A stretch of 64,000 nucleotides of DNA from Lactuca virosa (taxonomy: Eukaryota > Streptophyta > Magnoliopsida > Asterales > Asteraceae): the NCBI GenBank assembly GCA_928212115.1, contig CAKMRJ010004445.1, positions 81,344,870-81,408,869 of the forward strand, written 5' to 3'. A program made the position numbers and the translations under genes. Each line of letters starts with the position of its first letter. Positions within the stretch are counted from its first letter, which is position 1. Of this stretch, positions 11,580-22,045 are shown in pieces. The notes under the pieces were generated by a model. It made no database searches. It worked only from the letters and a program-made list of their open reading frames with translations, and had not been told where the DNA came from.

Positions 11580-14500
11580 TCACAATGCCGCAGCAATAAG
11601 CATTGAGAGTTTGTCACATAAGAACCGAAACCGAGAAGCTGATAAAGCCTTCGTAAAAATATCCGCAAGATGCAAAGTTGATGAAACAAATGGAAGCGAA
11701 ATGGTCCCAAGCTGCAGATGATGACGAGTAAAATGACAATCAATCTCAATGTGCTTCGTCCGCTCATGAAAAATAGAATTCTTCGCAATTTGTATCACAC
11801 TTTTATTATCACAATTCAAGGGAGTAGGTGAAGAAATGTAAACTCCCATATCCGCAAGCAGCCACCGTAACCAGATAATCTCGCATGTAGTTACAGCCAT
11901 AGCACGATATTCAGCCTCCGTGGAAGATCTAGAGACAACATCCTGTTTCTTGCTCTTCCATGAAATAAGAGACTCTCCAAGAAATACACAAAATCCAGTG
12001 GTAGACTTACGATCACGACGATCACCATCCCAATCAGCATCACTATAGGCACGTAACTCAAGAGAAGACGCCGAGGGAAACAAGAGAGTCTGAAACTGAG
12101 TGCCACGAAGATATCTCAGAATATGAAGAACAGCTCCCCAATGAACAGAGGTAGGTGCAGTAACAAACTGACTGGCAATATGAACAACATGAGCAATATC
12201 TGGATGAGTGACTGTGAGATGAACCAAACTTCCCACCACAGTACGATAAAGATTCGGATCAGAAAAAGGAACATCATCAGTAGGAGAGTATCGAGCATTG
12301 GTTTCAAGAGGGGTATCAACAGTCCGATTGTCAGAAAGTCCCGCCCGTGTAAACAAGTCAGATATATATTTAGTCTGGGAAGGAAGGTACCCTTTCTTAG
12401 ACTGAGCGACCTCAATACCCAAGAAATAACGCAGCAAGCCCAAATCCTTCATAGCAAATCGACGAGCTAGATCATGCTTCAAAGACTCAATACCACCATG
12501 GTCATCACCTGTAATAATCATGTCATCCACATATAAGGACAGAAGAATCCGTCCTGCACTCGAGCATCTAACAAACAGAGCAGAATCGTGATTACTCTGG
12601 ACAAATCCAAGAGAGGTAATCACTATGGAGAATTTCTCAAACCAAGCACGAGGGGCTTGCTTGAGCCCATACAAAGCTTTGCGAAGCCGACAAACCTCGC
12701 CCGGTCGGTGCTGAATTCCTGGAGGAGGGGTCATATAAACCTCTTCATGAAGGTCACCATTCAAAAAGGCATTCTTGACATCCATTTGAAAGATCTTCCA
12801 CTGTCGAACGGATGCAACTGCAATCATAGTACGAACTGTCTTCATCTTTGCAACTGGGGCAAATGTCTCCTCGTAGTCAAAACCATACTGTTGGGAATAC
12901 CCTTTTGCTACAAGTCTAGCCTTATATCGTTCAACAGAGCCATCAGCTTTTGTTTTTATCTTGTACACCCAACGACAACCTATCGTATGTTTCCCAGGAG
13001 GAAGAGAAACCAAATCCCATGTATGAGTCTGATGAAGAGCAGTGAGTTCTTCAGCCATAGCATTCTGCCAAAGAGGATCTGAAACAGCTTCTCTATATGA
13101 TTCAGGTTCAGACAGATGATGGATGCTTGCTATAAATGAAGCAAACGGTCCTGAATATGTAGAGTAAGAAAAATCTGGTAGCTTGGTGGACTTGACAGGA
13201 CGAGAAGATCTCCTGAGGGGTGGTGGTGGAGGAGGATCCTCAACTTCAATAATCGGAGGATCAGGCTCAGGAACAGGTGAAGTCGAGGCACCCTCTGAAG
13301 AAGTGGGTGTGTCATGTGCTGAGGGATCATGTGGCATAGATGAGTCTTGAGCCTCTATATCTTCATTAAAAGGATCAATACGCAGAAGATCAGACTTTGT
13401 TACATTGTGGGCTGTAGTAGGAATCGAGTAGAAAGGAATATGTTCCAAAAACGTAACGTGCCGAGAAACATATAACTTCTGATTCACAGGATCATAGCAA
13501 CGGTATCCTTTCTGACCAATCCCATACCCCAAAAATACACAAATAGCAGATTTCGGCCCCAGCTTGTTCCTTTCAACATGAGGACGAAGAACAAAACAAG
13601 TACATCCAAAAACTCGTAAGGAAGAGTAGTCTGGTGGATGACCATATAACTTCTCAAAAGGAGATATTCCTGAATTCAATGAAGTAGGGATACAATTAAT
13701 CACATACACAGCAGTTAGGACTGCTTCTCCCCAAAAGGCACTAGGGACCTGCGCAGACAGGAGCAATGAGCGGGCAGTCTCAACAATATGATGATGTTTT
13801 CGTTCTGCCACACCGTTTTGCTGAGGTGTGTCAGTACACGAAGACTGGTGTATGGTACCATCAGAAGCAAGTAACCGAGTGAAATAATTAGAGGTATATT
13901 CACCCCCTAAGTCACACCTGAAGCACTTAATCACAGCCGAATGTTGAGTTTTAACAAGAGCTCTAAAATTGCTGTAAATACCAATGAAATCAGATCTGCG
14001 TTTCATAATATAAACCCATATATATCGAGTATAATCATCTATAAAAGATACATAATAGGTTGACCCACCCTTTGTGGATACTGGTGCAGGACCCCACACA
14101 TCAGAATGAATAATATCAAAAGGAGTAGTAGAACAAGACATACTTTTATTGAAGGGTAAAGCAGAAAATTTTGCTAGTTTGCAACCACTACAATCAGAAA
14201 TATCACAAGAGTTTAAATGACCCAAAACACCACTAGATGCTAAGAAATTCAACAGACACATGTCCCAAACGAGAATGCCAAAGATAAAACTCAGACGACA
14301 AAGGACTCAAACGAAAAGAAGATAAATCAATGCTGGAAGCAGCAACAACAGATACTTTGAGGACCTCCAAGACATATAGTTCCCCCACCCTACGGCCAAT
14401 CCCAATCACCTTCTGGATGTGTTGATCCTGTATAACACAGACAGAATCAGAAAAGAACACCCAGTTACCAGACTTGCATAACTGACTGACTGAGGCAAGG

Positions 14501-15770
14501 TTCAAAGTAAGTTTGGGAATGTAATAAACATCAGGAAGAGTTATATGAGAAACGGAGACAGACCCAAAACCCTCAACTAGCATAGATGTATCACTAGCAG
14601 ACTTAACAGAAATAGATGACACTTGCGACAAAGAAGTAAATGATGACAAATGAGGATTCATATGATGGGTTGCACCAGAATCTAAAATCCAAAAAGATGA
14701 GGGAATACCTGAAGTGTCAGATGAAGAAGGACCAGAATGAGACATAGATGCAAACATGGCAGTGGGATTAGAAGCCAAATACTGTCTAAAGCTCTCAAAC
14801 ACCTTGGGATCCAATGCAGATGGTGGCATATGTCCAACAGATTCTGTGTCAACTGGTGGAACAGCAGCAGCAGCAAACTATGGAGGACGAGGGGTCCATG
14901 GAGGAGTACCAGAGGAACGCGACTGATACTTCTGTTGACCAGACCTATTTTGTTGCCCTGACTGAGGTTGACCAGATTTACCCTTATTGACTAACAATGG
15001 ACACTGAGCTTTCCAATGATTCTTCTGTTTGCAGGATGCACACTCATCATAAGCGACTCTTGAAGTTTGTCGAGATTGACTGGAGGAGACAGCAAGCACA
15101 GCAGGAGCGGGAGTAGGAGTAGAGGTTGCTTTAAACCCTTTATCTGCATGGGACTTGATACGAGTCTCTTCTGTAATTAACTCATGGACAACTGAATCAA
15201 CTAAAGGAAGAGGAGAGCGATGAAGAATTGTTCCACGAAGACCTTCAAAATCAAAACGCAAGGCCATCAAGAACTGAACCAAGCGTTGTTCTTCCCTCCT
15301 AGCAATGTAAGGCTCAAAATCTTTTAACTCTTTAGATTCAGTAAGAGCCAATTGATCCCAGAGATCAGACATAGCAGCATAGAAATCTTGAATGCTCTGG
15401 TCGTTCTGTTGAAGGGCACGAATATCATATTCCAATTGGTATTGTTTAGCAAAATTGGACTGAGTATACAGTCTCTCCAAGTGATTCCAAACTTCCTTTG
15501 ATGTATCATACTTAGCCAACTGCATACCAATGGACTGAGTAACAGAGTTATTGATCCAAGTAATAACCTTGGAGTTATCAGTCTCCCAAGCATCAAGCAA
15601 CATATCATTTTTCTCAGTTTGAGGCACTGAGGTTTGACTTTAGTCCCAGTGACATAGCCACACATATTCTTCCCACGAAGGAAGTTCTTCATAACGTAAC
15701 TCCAATACGTATAATTCTTTCCATCCAAACGAGTACTGATTGACTAAAGGGAATCATCCTTTCCAGTCAT
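11580..15770 (-). pseudogene. gag-pol: Ty1/copia gag-pol polyprotein, broken
   Basis: Probable start ATG at 15770 (MTGKDDS); TAG at 15744-15746 is already codon 9. The gag part follows, with a frameshift near 15625, a UBN2-type domain and a CCHC knuckle (CASCKQKNHWKAQC). An in-frame TAG near 14875 separates gag from protease (ILDSGATHHM). After the HSRLGHVS pre-integrase motif a second frameshift near 14250 leads into one 893-residue open frame. That frame holds an integrase core (HSDVWGP, DLGGEY, NGVAERKHH), reverse transcriptase with an intact YVDD box, and RNase H (SDADWDGD, SSTEAEYRAM, HIEIDCHF). The 893-residue tail is complete and intact, so the pol half is well preserved. Confidence 0.92.
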
Positions 15771-15878
15771 GTTGATAGTGAATGAATAACCACAATGACA
15801 ATATAATAATCTGAGAATGAAAGGAGTAACAAACCAGCAGAAGCAATCACTTGAATAACGAATCAACATCAATTATGA

Positions 15879-15953
15879 ACCAACAGCAGCAACGAACCGA
15901 CAGTAGCAACGAACCGACAGCAGCAACGAATCAACAGTAGCAACGAATCAACA
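15879..15953. repeat. 17-bp tandem repeat in the copia B leader
   Basis: About 4.3 units of the type GACAGTAGCAACGAACC, with single-base variants. Confidence 0.8.
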
Positions 15954-16074
15954 TATAAAAAAAACGAATACCAGTGATAATAAACGAAAATGGCATGCTA
16001 CAGTAACCCTAGAAAAGTTTGATCCGCGCCACAGATGACTGCTACAAAGACTTCTAACAACGTATCAAACCTCT

Positions 16075-16086
16075 GCTCTGATACCA
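16075..16086 (-). other. Primer-binding site of copia B (initiator Met tRNA type)
   Basis: The minus strand reads TGGTATCAGAGC directly against the LTR end at 16087. Confidence 0.88.
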
Positions 16087-16312
16087 TGATAACATTGTCA
16101 TATGATTATATCAAAGAGAAATTACAAGGGTTCTCTGATACCATGATAACATTGTCATATGATTATATCAAAGAGAAATTACAAGGGTTCTCAGAGAAAA
16201 GCATAAAGACTACAAGGAATAAAGCGGATATAAATACTAGCTAGACAGAAACCCTAATGGGCTAAAGACAAAAAGGGCCTATAAACAAGCGGGCTAATAA
16301 TATAGACTAACA
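16087..16312 (-). repeat. 5' LTR of copia B with internal U5/primer-site duplication
   Basis: 226 bp, TGATAACATT...ATAGACTAACA on the plus strand. Its first about 60 bp are repeated in tandem, and the copies are joined by CTCTGATACCA. That joint equals the primer-binding site edge found just outside the LTR at 16076-16086. Confidence 0.85.
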
Positions 16313-16833
16313 GTTTAGTGGCCAGAAAAGGCAGGGAGGGGGATGAAGCTAGGGTCGTCGGTGAATGGAGGCTGTGGGCTTCGTCCATGGATTCTTTCCT
16401 GGTGGTGGAAGGCGTTGGTGCGATTTCCAGTTTTAATGAAGACGAAGAAACAATTTTGGGTTTGGGTTTGATTTAAATTTAGTTTCTAATTTTGGGTTTT
16501 CACTTTTGTTTGATTTTCGTTTTTTCCAAAACCTTTTTTTCTCGATTAACATTCATATACCTCACATAATGTTGCGATTTAGTTGGCCGGTGTCGTTGTT
16601 GTCAAAATTACTGGACCTGATACTCTTTTCCATCGAAGAAGGGAGGTTAGTCTTATTTACTTGAATTTGCGAACAAATATTGATATATTTTGAAAAAAAA
16701 CAATTCATTATCTATATGTAATGCAAGCTATTGGTTCATATAGTCACAGTCAGGTAACTTAATTTCTGCACATAAATGGTAAATTTTAACATGAAATTTA
16801 AGTGAAATGTTTATTTTTTGCTATTGAAATCAG
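16313..16833. other. Non-coding flank, no clear feature
   Basis: AT-rich toward 16833. A short open stretch at 16343-16465 (plus) is not recognised. It may be part of whatever element carries the gene fragments that follow. Confidence 0.3.
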
Positions 16834-16938
16834 GGCATTAAGGGATTGCGTGACACCATTGTTGCTGGAATTAAAGTGCATGATGGCCTCCCTGCTGATA
16901 CAGGTGATATTTTCTTGATAGATGGTGCAAGTTCAGGG
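16834..16938 (+). pseudogene. Alanine/glyoxylate aminotransferase exon fragment
   Basis: Preceded by a CAG acceptor, the exon reads GIKGLRDTIVAG...HDGLPAD...DIFLIDGASSG and meets a GT at 16939. This matches the conserved segment of plant alanine aminotransferase / glutamate:glyoxylate aminotransferase (class I/II fold, pyridoxal-phosphate enzymes), where the usual wording is GLRDxIAxGIxxRDGFPAxPxDIFLTDGAS. Only this exon is present; neighbouring exons of the gene are absent, so it is a captured or relict fragment. Confidence 0.75.
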
Positions 16939-17126
16939 GTAATTAGGGAATTTCTTAACAAAATGATTATCTTTATGGATATTGAATTGGAAAAAGGTAA
17001 GGTTTGTAGGGATAATTGGGGAATTCCCCTTTTCAAATGTTGGTATTTCCATATCAAATTGAGTTTGATCGTATAGGAAATTCGGTTGGTTATATGTTTG
17101 TTTTGAATGTTATACAGTTGTTATAG

Positions 17127-17700
17127 ATGGACATCTAGGATAAGCCTGCACTAGAGCAACTTTTTTCCTCCACAAAGTAAGCTTCTTTTCACCGGTACTA
17201 TTCTCATATCATGCATTTGATTTGTGTTAAAGTAATCTAATAATAAATTATGGTGGCTATGTTCTAAAGGTTTGATGTTATACATTTTGTTGGATTAAAG
17301 GCGGTTGGTGAAAGTGTACAGAAACCCTTAATGTACCACAACAACAATATCATTGGTACTTTAATTCTCTACAAAAGATGGAACTATGGTATGCTTTTTT
17401 AAAAATTATCTTGAAACGGTGGGAACATTTTCATCTTTTTTTATTATTATTTAAATTTTCAGGTACGCGATTACATACATGTTGTAGATTTAGTAGATGG
17501 AAACATTGTTGCATTGAGAAATCTCTCTGATCCTAAAATAGGTGCATTGCTTCTCCATTTTTATGTTGGGCGAAAAACTTTAATATTAATATTTGTAAGG
17601 ATGTTTTAATTTAATGATTTCTTATTTCAGGTTGTGAAGTTTATACCATGGGGATAGGGAAAGGGACATTTGTTTTGGAGTTGGTGTCTTTATCAAGAGG
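17127..17700 (+). pseudogene. UDP-glucose 4-epimerase gene fragment (four exons, middle lost)
   Basis: Four exon pieces with intact-looking introns: 17127-17176 (DKPALEQLFSST), 17270-17389 (FVGLKAVGESVQKP), 17463-17540 (VRDYIHVVDLVDGN) and 17632-17700 (CEVYTMGIGKGTFVLELV). These are hallmark segments of plant UGE proteins, which interconvert UDP-glucose and UDP-galactose. The intron between the second and third pieces is only about 70 bp, but the normal protein has roughly 100 more residues there, including the catalytic YxxxK region, so internal exons have been deleted. A TAG interrupts the first piece where arginine is expected, one valine codon is missing, and the N-terminal NAD-binding GxxGxxG exon is absent. 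It is non-functional. Confidence 0.85.
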
Positions 17701-18865
17701 CTGTTTTGATTTGCAAAGTTTGTTCAGTTCGGTCATTACCTAGAAATCAAGGAAAGCTAATGATGCAATCTCCCTTCTTAGTGTATTTCGTAGCCCTTAC
17801 ATGGTAAGCACATGACCTCCTAATAACTTCTCTCTCGTCTTCCTCCTGATTCAGACAACAAGAGCACCCCATGAGCTACATTATGAAGTCTAATATTAAA
17901 TATGAAACTAAATGCTTGAAGTTGCGTCAGCTTGGTCAGCCAACTGGTGAGCTTTATGAAGCTGACTAGATTTTCTGAAGATGTGTGTTTGCTGACTATC
18001 TGTAACTGACAATGGTATGAATTAATTACCATATTTTATGGTAAATGCTTTTTATTTGTGGGTATTAAAATAATATTTGAGAAAATGACTGCATATTTAA
18101 GAAATCTGAAGGGAAAAATTACGGAGGGAAAATTAGTAAATTAGTTGGGAATTAATGGGGAAACCTCATTTTTCTGACTTTATCAATTAAGTTGTTCTTT
18201 CTATATACAATAAAAAAAAGTAACATCCATATGGCCATATATAGCTTATGAGGTTAAGTCATGTTCAATAAAGTCAAATAGAAACATAACGTTAGTCATA
18301 TGCTCTGCAAATTGCTATTTGTAGGAGGGGCAAATAGTTGAATATAAAAATTTAGCTTTATATTATCATGTTTCCTTTTTTGCTAAAACCCCTCAAATTG
18401 TCTCCATCTTCAGGAAATATTAGTTTTATTATGAACAAGCTGTTGAATGTCCTTGAAGTTATTATAAGTAATAATTTGTAAAAGACAACTATACCCTTCT
18501 TTATTCTTACATGAATAAATTTGTGTTCAGTGGCTGTAAGAGTTTGTTCAGGTGATTATCATCCTGATGTCATTCTTTTAGTAAAGCCCAAGTTTGATAG
18601 ATTTTAGTCGGTTCTGATTACATCTGGAACATTAAGCACCTGTTAGTGTTAGTAGTAAGTTGTTTAACAAATGATCCAAGCATGAGAATAACATGGGGCT
18701 TTGTATTTGATTATAGCCAAATTTCTTATACATCGTCCCAAAGAGACAGAACATGAAAATATGCATTACTATATTGTTTTCTTTTCTTTTTTCTTGTAGG
18801 GGTGTGAACCTTGTCTAGCAGAGCTTAACTAAGAACTCCATCATAACGTAAGTGAAATTGACAAT

Positions 18866-18867
<2 letters not shown>
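17701..18867. other. Intergenic, no recognisable gene
   Basis: AT-rich. A short open piece near 17755-17805 ends at a GTAAGC donor-like site but is not recognised. Confidence 0.35.

Positions 18868-18901
<34 letters not shown>
18868..18901. repeat. (CT)n microsatellite
   Basis: About 17 uninterrupted CT units. Confidence 0.95.
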
Positions 18902-18903
<2 letters not shown>

Positions 18904-19105
18904 GTGACTTCTAAAGTAAAATATTATAATTTTTAGTGCTTTATTAATTTATATGTTTTACTTAATAAATCAAACACATCTAAGGCCATGGGGTATGGTC
19001 ACAATGTATTTACTAGAAAAGTGATGCCACGTATGCGCCACATCACCCCCCACTACATGTTCACCACATGTTCACTAGCCTTGGAAATGGTTATCACTAT
19101 ACAAT

Positions 19106-19107
<2 letters not shown>

Positions 19108-19152
<45 letters not shown>
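19108..19152. repeat. (TA)n microsatellite
   Basis: About 22 TA units inside the Harbinger-type element. Confidence 0.95.
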
Positions 19153-19154
<2 letters not shown>

Positions 19155-19330
19155 TTAAAATTAAAAAAAAAACCTAAATTAATAACATAATTAGATATTT
19201 CACATTACATAAAAACACATAAAACATAAAATTTCAAATCTAGATTCCAAATAACCATAAAAAATAAAACTTAAAACCTAAATAACTAAAAACCATAGAA
19301 ATTAAACATAAATATTAAAAACATTAAAAC

Positions 19331-20483
19331 CTAAGTTCCATACTTTTCCTGAACTTCTTGTTGGATTTTCAGAAATGCGGCTAAATTTTCCGGGTCGATA
19401 TTCGGTTGCAGCTTCATGTTTAAAATTTGAAGATCGGTGAGTGCTTGTTTCCGACGCCGAGCATCCTCCGTTGACTCATATTTTTTTTTGTAAAAAAATT
19501 AGAGTTTTGTCAATTATGTCCACAAGAACGTCTTCGTTAATCGCTTTTTCGCTTGAAGACGCCGTTTTTTTCCCTTTATCCCTTCCCGGTGGTCGACGAA
19601 GTTGGACTTTCGGTGGACCCTCCCCTACGGTCCCATCGAAGTCGTCATTGAGGTCGACAGCAAAACCCACATCCGACTCAGAAGTTCTTGGCCTTTTGTT
19701 GGAGCGGGTGGTCGATCTCGAATGCGAAGTCTCCGGGTTAAGGACCCATTTTGGACGGTTACGACAAATTTCCCACGCTTTTTGGTGGCTGAACGCTTTA
19801 CCGCCGGTGGTAACTTTGAATTGTTGGCAACTGGTTGATAAAATATTGAAATCGTTGCTGCCACTTTTATGCATATTTTTCAGATTTTCAAATATGTCGT
19901 TAAACTTGGTGCACGCCGCTCGTAGTTCACGCCATTTTCCATTGATCGCGTCATACGTTCGGCCCGTTTGCCTTCCCAAGAGCGAGTGAAAGTGATCTAA
20001 AACACGAAGCCAAAAACTGTTTCCCGTTTGAGCATTACCCGTCCTCGAGTCGCACGATATAGAAATCCAAGCTTTAGCTAAAGCTTCCTCCTCCTCGTCG
20101 ATCCAAGCCGTTCCTCTTTTATTTGTAGCTTTTCCTTTTGATTTCCTTCGCCTAGATGGTTGTGCTTCTTCGACCCGGTCGTTGTCGTCGTTGTCCAGGT
20201 TTATAGGTGGGGATTGAGAAAAAGGGACTTGAGATGGTTTTGTTTGGAATTGTTAAATTGGTTGTGTTTGGAATTGTTGGGGTTGAAATTGTTGAAAAGC
20301 TTGGAATTAGGATTGTGGTATGTGTTGTTGGAAGTAGTTTGGTTGAAATGGAATGTTGGTAAATAGATGTTGATGTTGGATTGGGGATGTTAGCATTTGA
20401 ATGTGACCTTGATATTAATCATTTGGAGTGTTTGGGGTTGTTGGGGTGTTTGGAGTGGTAGAGGTATTTTGATGTTGCTCCAT
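19331..20483 (-). pseudogene. SANT/trihelix, NAM-associated C-terminal protein (Harbinger ORF2-like), broken
   Basis: Starts at ATG 20483 with a Gln/Asn/Pro/Thr-rich leader (MEQHQNTSTTPN). It then has a Myb/SANT-like domain (AWIDEEEEALAKAWISIS, GRQTGRTYDAINGKWRELR) and a basic/acidic linker (DLNDDFDG, RRPPGRDKGKK). Last comes a NAM-associated helical tail ending KIQQEVQEKYGT at the TAG complementary to 19331-19333. PIF/Harbinger elements encode such a Myb/SANT protein besides the transposase, and it is thought to bind the element ends. Three in-frame TAA codons sit in the Gln-rich leader, each explainable as CAA to TAA. A frameshift in a homopolymer near 19482-19497 separates the tail. The element is inactive, but about 167 residues of the middle remain open. 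Confidence 0.82.
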
Positions 20484-20753
20484 ATTTTTGAGAGAAAATG
20501 AGAAAGTAGAGAGATATTATTTGTAGAGAGATATGTGTTTGTGTATATATAGTAGAAGAATTAAATTGAAAAGGTTTTTTTCTAATTAACCAAACGGTCA
20601 AACAGTTTTGGCGAATCAGATTCGGCGTAACCATCCGTGATACCCATCAATCCGCGTCACACTCACCATAGGGGGGGAGGGTGTTCACGCGTAAATACCC
20701 CCCTCCACGTTACCTATTACGCGTCAAAAACTATGCCATACCCCATGGCCTAA

Positions 20754-21520
20754 CAAAAGTGTCGTAAATTAAAGTAAGTTGCAAAAGATTATAAAGCAAT
20801 ATCATTAAAATTTCATAAAACTTACAGCATATTAATTGACGCTTCATGTTGGCTAATGGATTTTCATATTTTTGCAGCCATGCTATAACTGCACTAATTT
20901 CATACTATTTTCCAAACATTTAACCCATTTTTTTTTGTTATGTATTAAGCAAACAAAGGGAGGAGATCGACTGATAAAGATTTTAAAAGATCATACTGCA
21001 TATCAAAAGTTCAAGTTCGACCACTCTTGGTAAAAAGAGAAAATATGTTGTTATTATAGGTAAAGATTGGATGCCGAAATGATGAAACAAAAAAATAAAT
21101 GTAATGCATAATACTACATATGGAACAAATATAGAGACGCTAAGTGGGAAACAATTATGTTTTTTGTTTGTGAATTATTACAAATTAGCAGGCGTTTTTA
21201 AACATGATTGTTTATGAGTATATAATTTTGACTAAATCATGGAAACATAAACCAAATATTAAATACATACTTCACAATCTTCTCCAAAATCATTTATTCT
21301 TGTAATATTGAAATCAAACCACTATCAACCACCAACAACATCATCTCCTAAAAGACAAAAAAAAATAATAATAATAAAAATAAATAAATAAATAAAAATC
21401 AAGCCAAGAAACTGAAAAAATCAACATGGTGTTAAGTGATCTAACCAAGAACTGATCCAGAAACTAAAAATAATCAAAATAAAAAGTCATATCCATCCAA
21501 AAAGCATACCAACATCCGTC
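20754..21520. other. AT-rich intergenic DNA
   Basis: No gene or element ends seen. Simple A/T-rich repeats at 21355-21400. Confidence 0.4.
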
Positions 21521-21521
21521 A

Positions 21522-21550
21522 ACCCGACCAACGGGCGGGTATAACACTAG
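21522..21550 (+). mobile_element. Helitron-like 3' terminus
   Basis: A short GC-rich hairpin (ACCCG...CGGGT within 21522-21540) is followed at once by ATAACACTAG and then a T. Helitrons end with a hairpin about 10 bases before CTRR and insert before T. The same final wording (CGGGTTxTAAxCTAG) appears in inverted form at 63718. The 5' TC end was not located. Confidence 0.45.
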
Positions 21551-21849
21551 TTAATTGGTGGTCCAAATGAGGGCTTTATTTATTAAGGTCATTGGTTTGA
21601 TGGGGCTTCTTCACCACGTCACTCATCCACATAGGAGGTCCACATAAGCATCTTTGACACATCAGGCATCCACGTAGGAATGGTAATCGGTAAACAATTT
21701 AAAATCTAGAATAATGGCTTAATTGAAAGGTAAATCATGAGCTTAACGGTGTATTGCGCAAAAAGAAAAATTTAGTGACCAAATCATACAAATGACTAAA
21801 GCTAATGTGCTATAGTGACATTTCCCCTTTAGAGATTTCCCAAATGCAA

Positions 21850-22045
21850 AATACTTTCATTGACTTGTTCATTATAACTTCATACTTCCATTTCTTTCAA
21901 TTTCATCATTGTATTGTGAAAAATCTAGCAAATTATAGGAATGTCATCTTCATACAAAACAAATCAAATAACCGTTATGTTTAGGAATTTCATTTTTATA
22001 TACAATTATTATTTTGTTGGATGAGACATTTGTTTATAATTATAA
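21850..22045. other. Start of tandem block copy 1 (upstream of F-box copy 1)
   Basis: CTTTCATTGACTTGTTCATTATAAC...TTATATAC matches 50310-50460 and 60550-60740. The match resumes at 24647 after the MULE, so this is the left part of the first block copy. Confidence 0.75.

Larger units (their letters stand above)
11338..16312 (-). mobile_element. Ty1/copia element B, full length, inactive
   Basis: Short LTRs (about 11338-11566 and 16087-16312) flank gag-protease-integrase-reverse transcriptase-RNase H in copia order on the minus strand. Primer site and polypurine tract are both present. The two LTRs are nearly identical, which suggests recent insertion, yet the coding region has two frameshifts and at least two stop codons. 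The left LTR end has drifted, so no clean 5-bp target duplication could be read. Confidence 0.88.
18984..20750. mobile_element. PIF/Harbinger-type DNA transposon, non-autonomous
   Basis: A perfect 15-bp terminal inverted repeat, GGCCATGGGGTATGG at 18984 and its complement ending at 20750, is flanked by TAA at 18981-18983 and 20751-20753. A 3-bp TWA target duplication with G-rich ends is the signature of PIF/Harbinger elements. The 1767-bp body has one decayed SANT-type protein gene and no DDE transposase, so it would have needed a partner copy. A (TA)n run at 19108-19152 lies inside. Confidence 0.85.

Noticed and set aside
14875..14880. The TAG between gag and protease of copia B as programmed readthrough
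   Set aside because: The element also has a stop at codon 9 and two frameshifts; a simple CAG to TAG change is more likely.
11338..16312. A 5-bp target duplication for copia B
   Set aside because: The left LTR end is altered and the flanks do not match.
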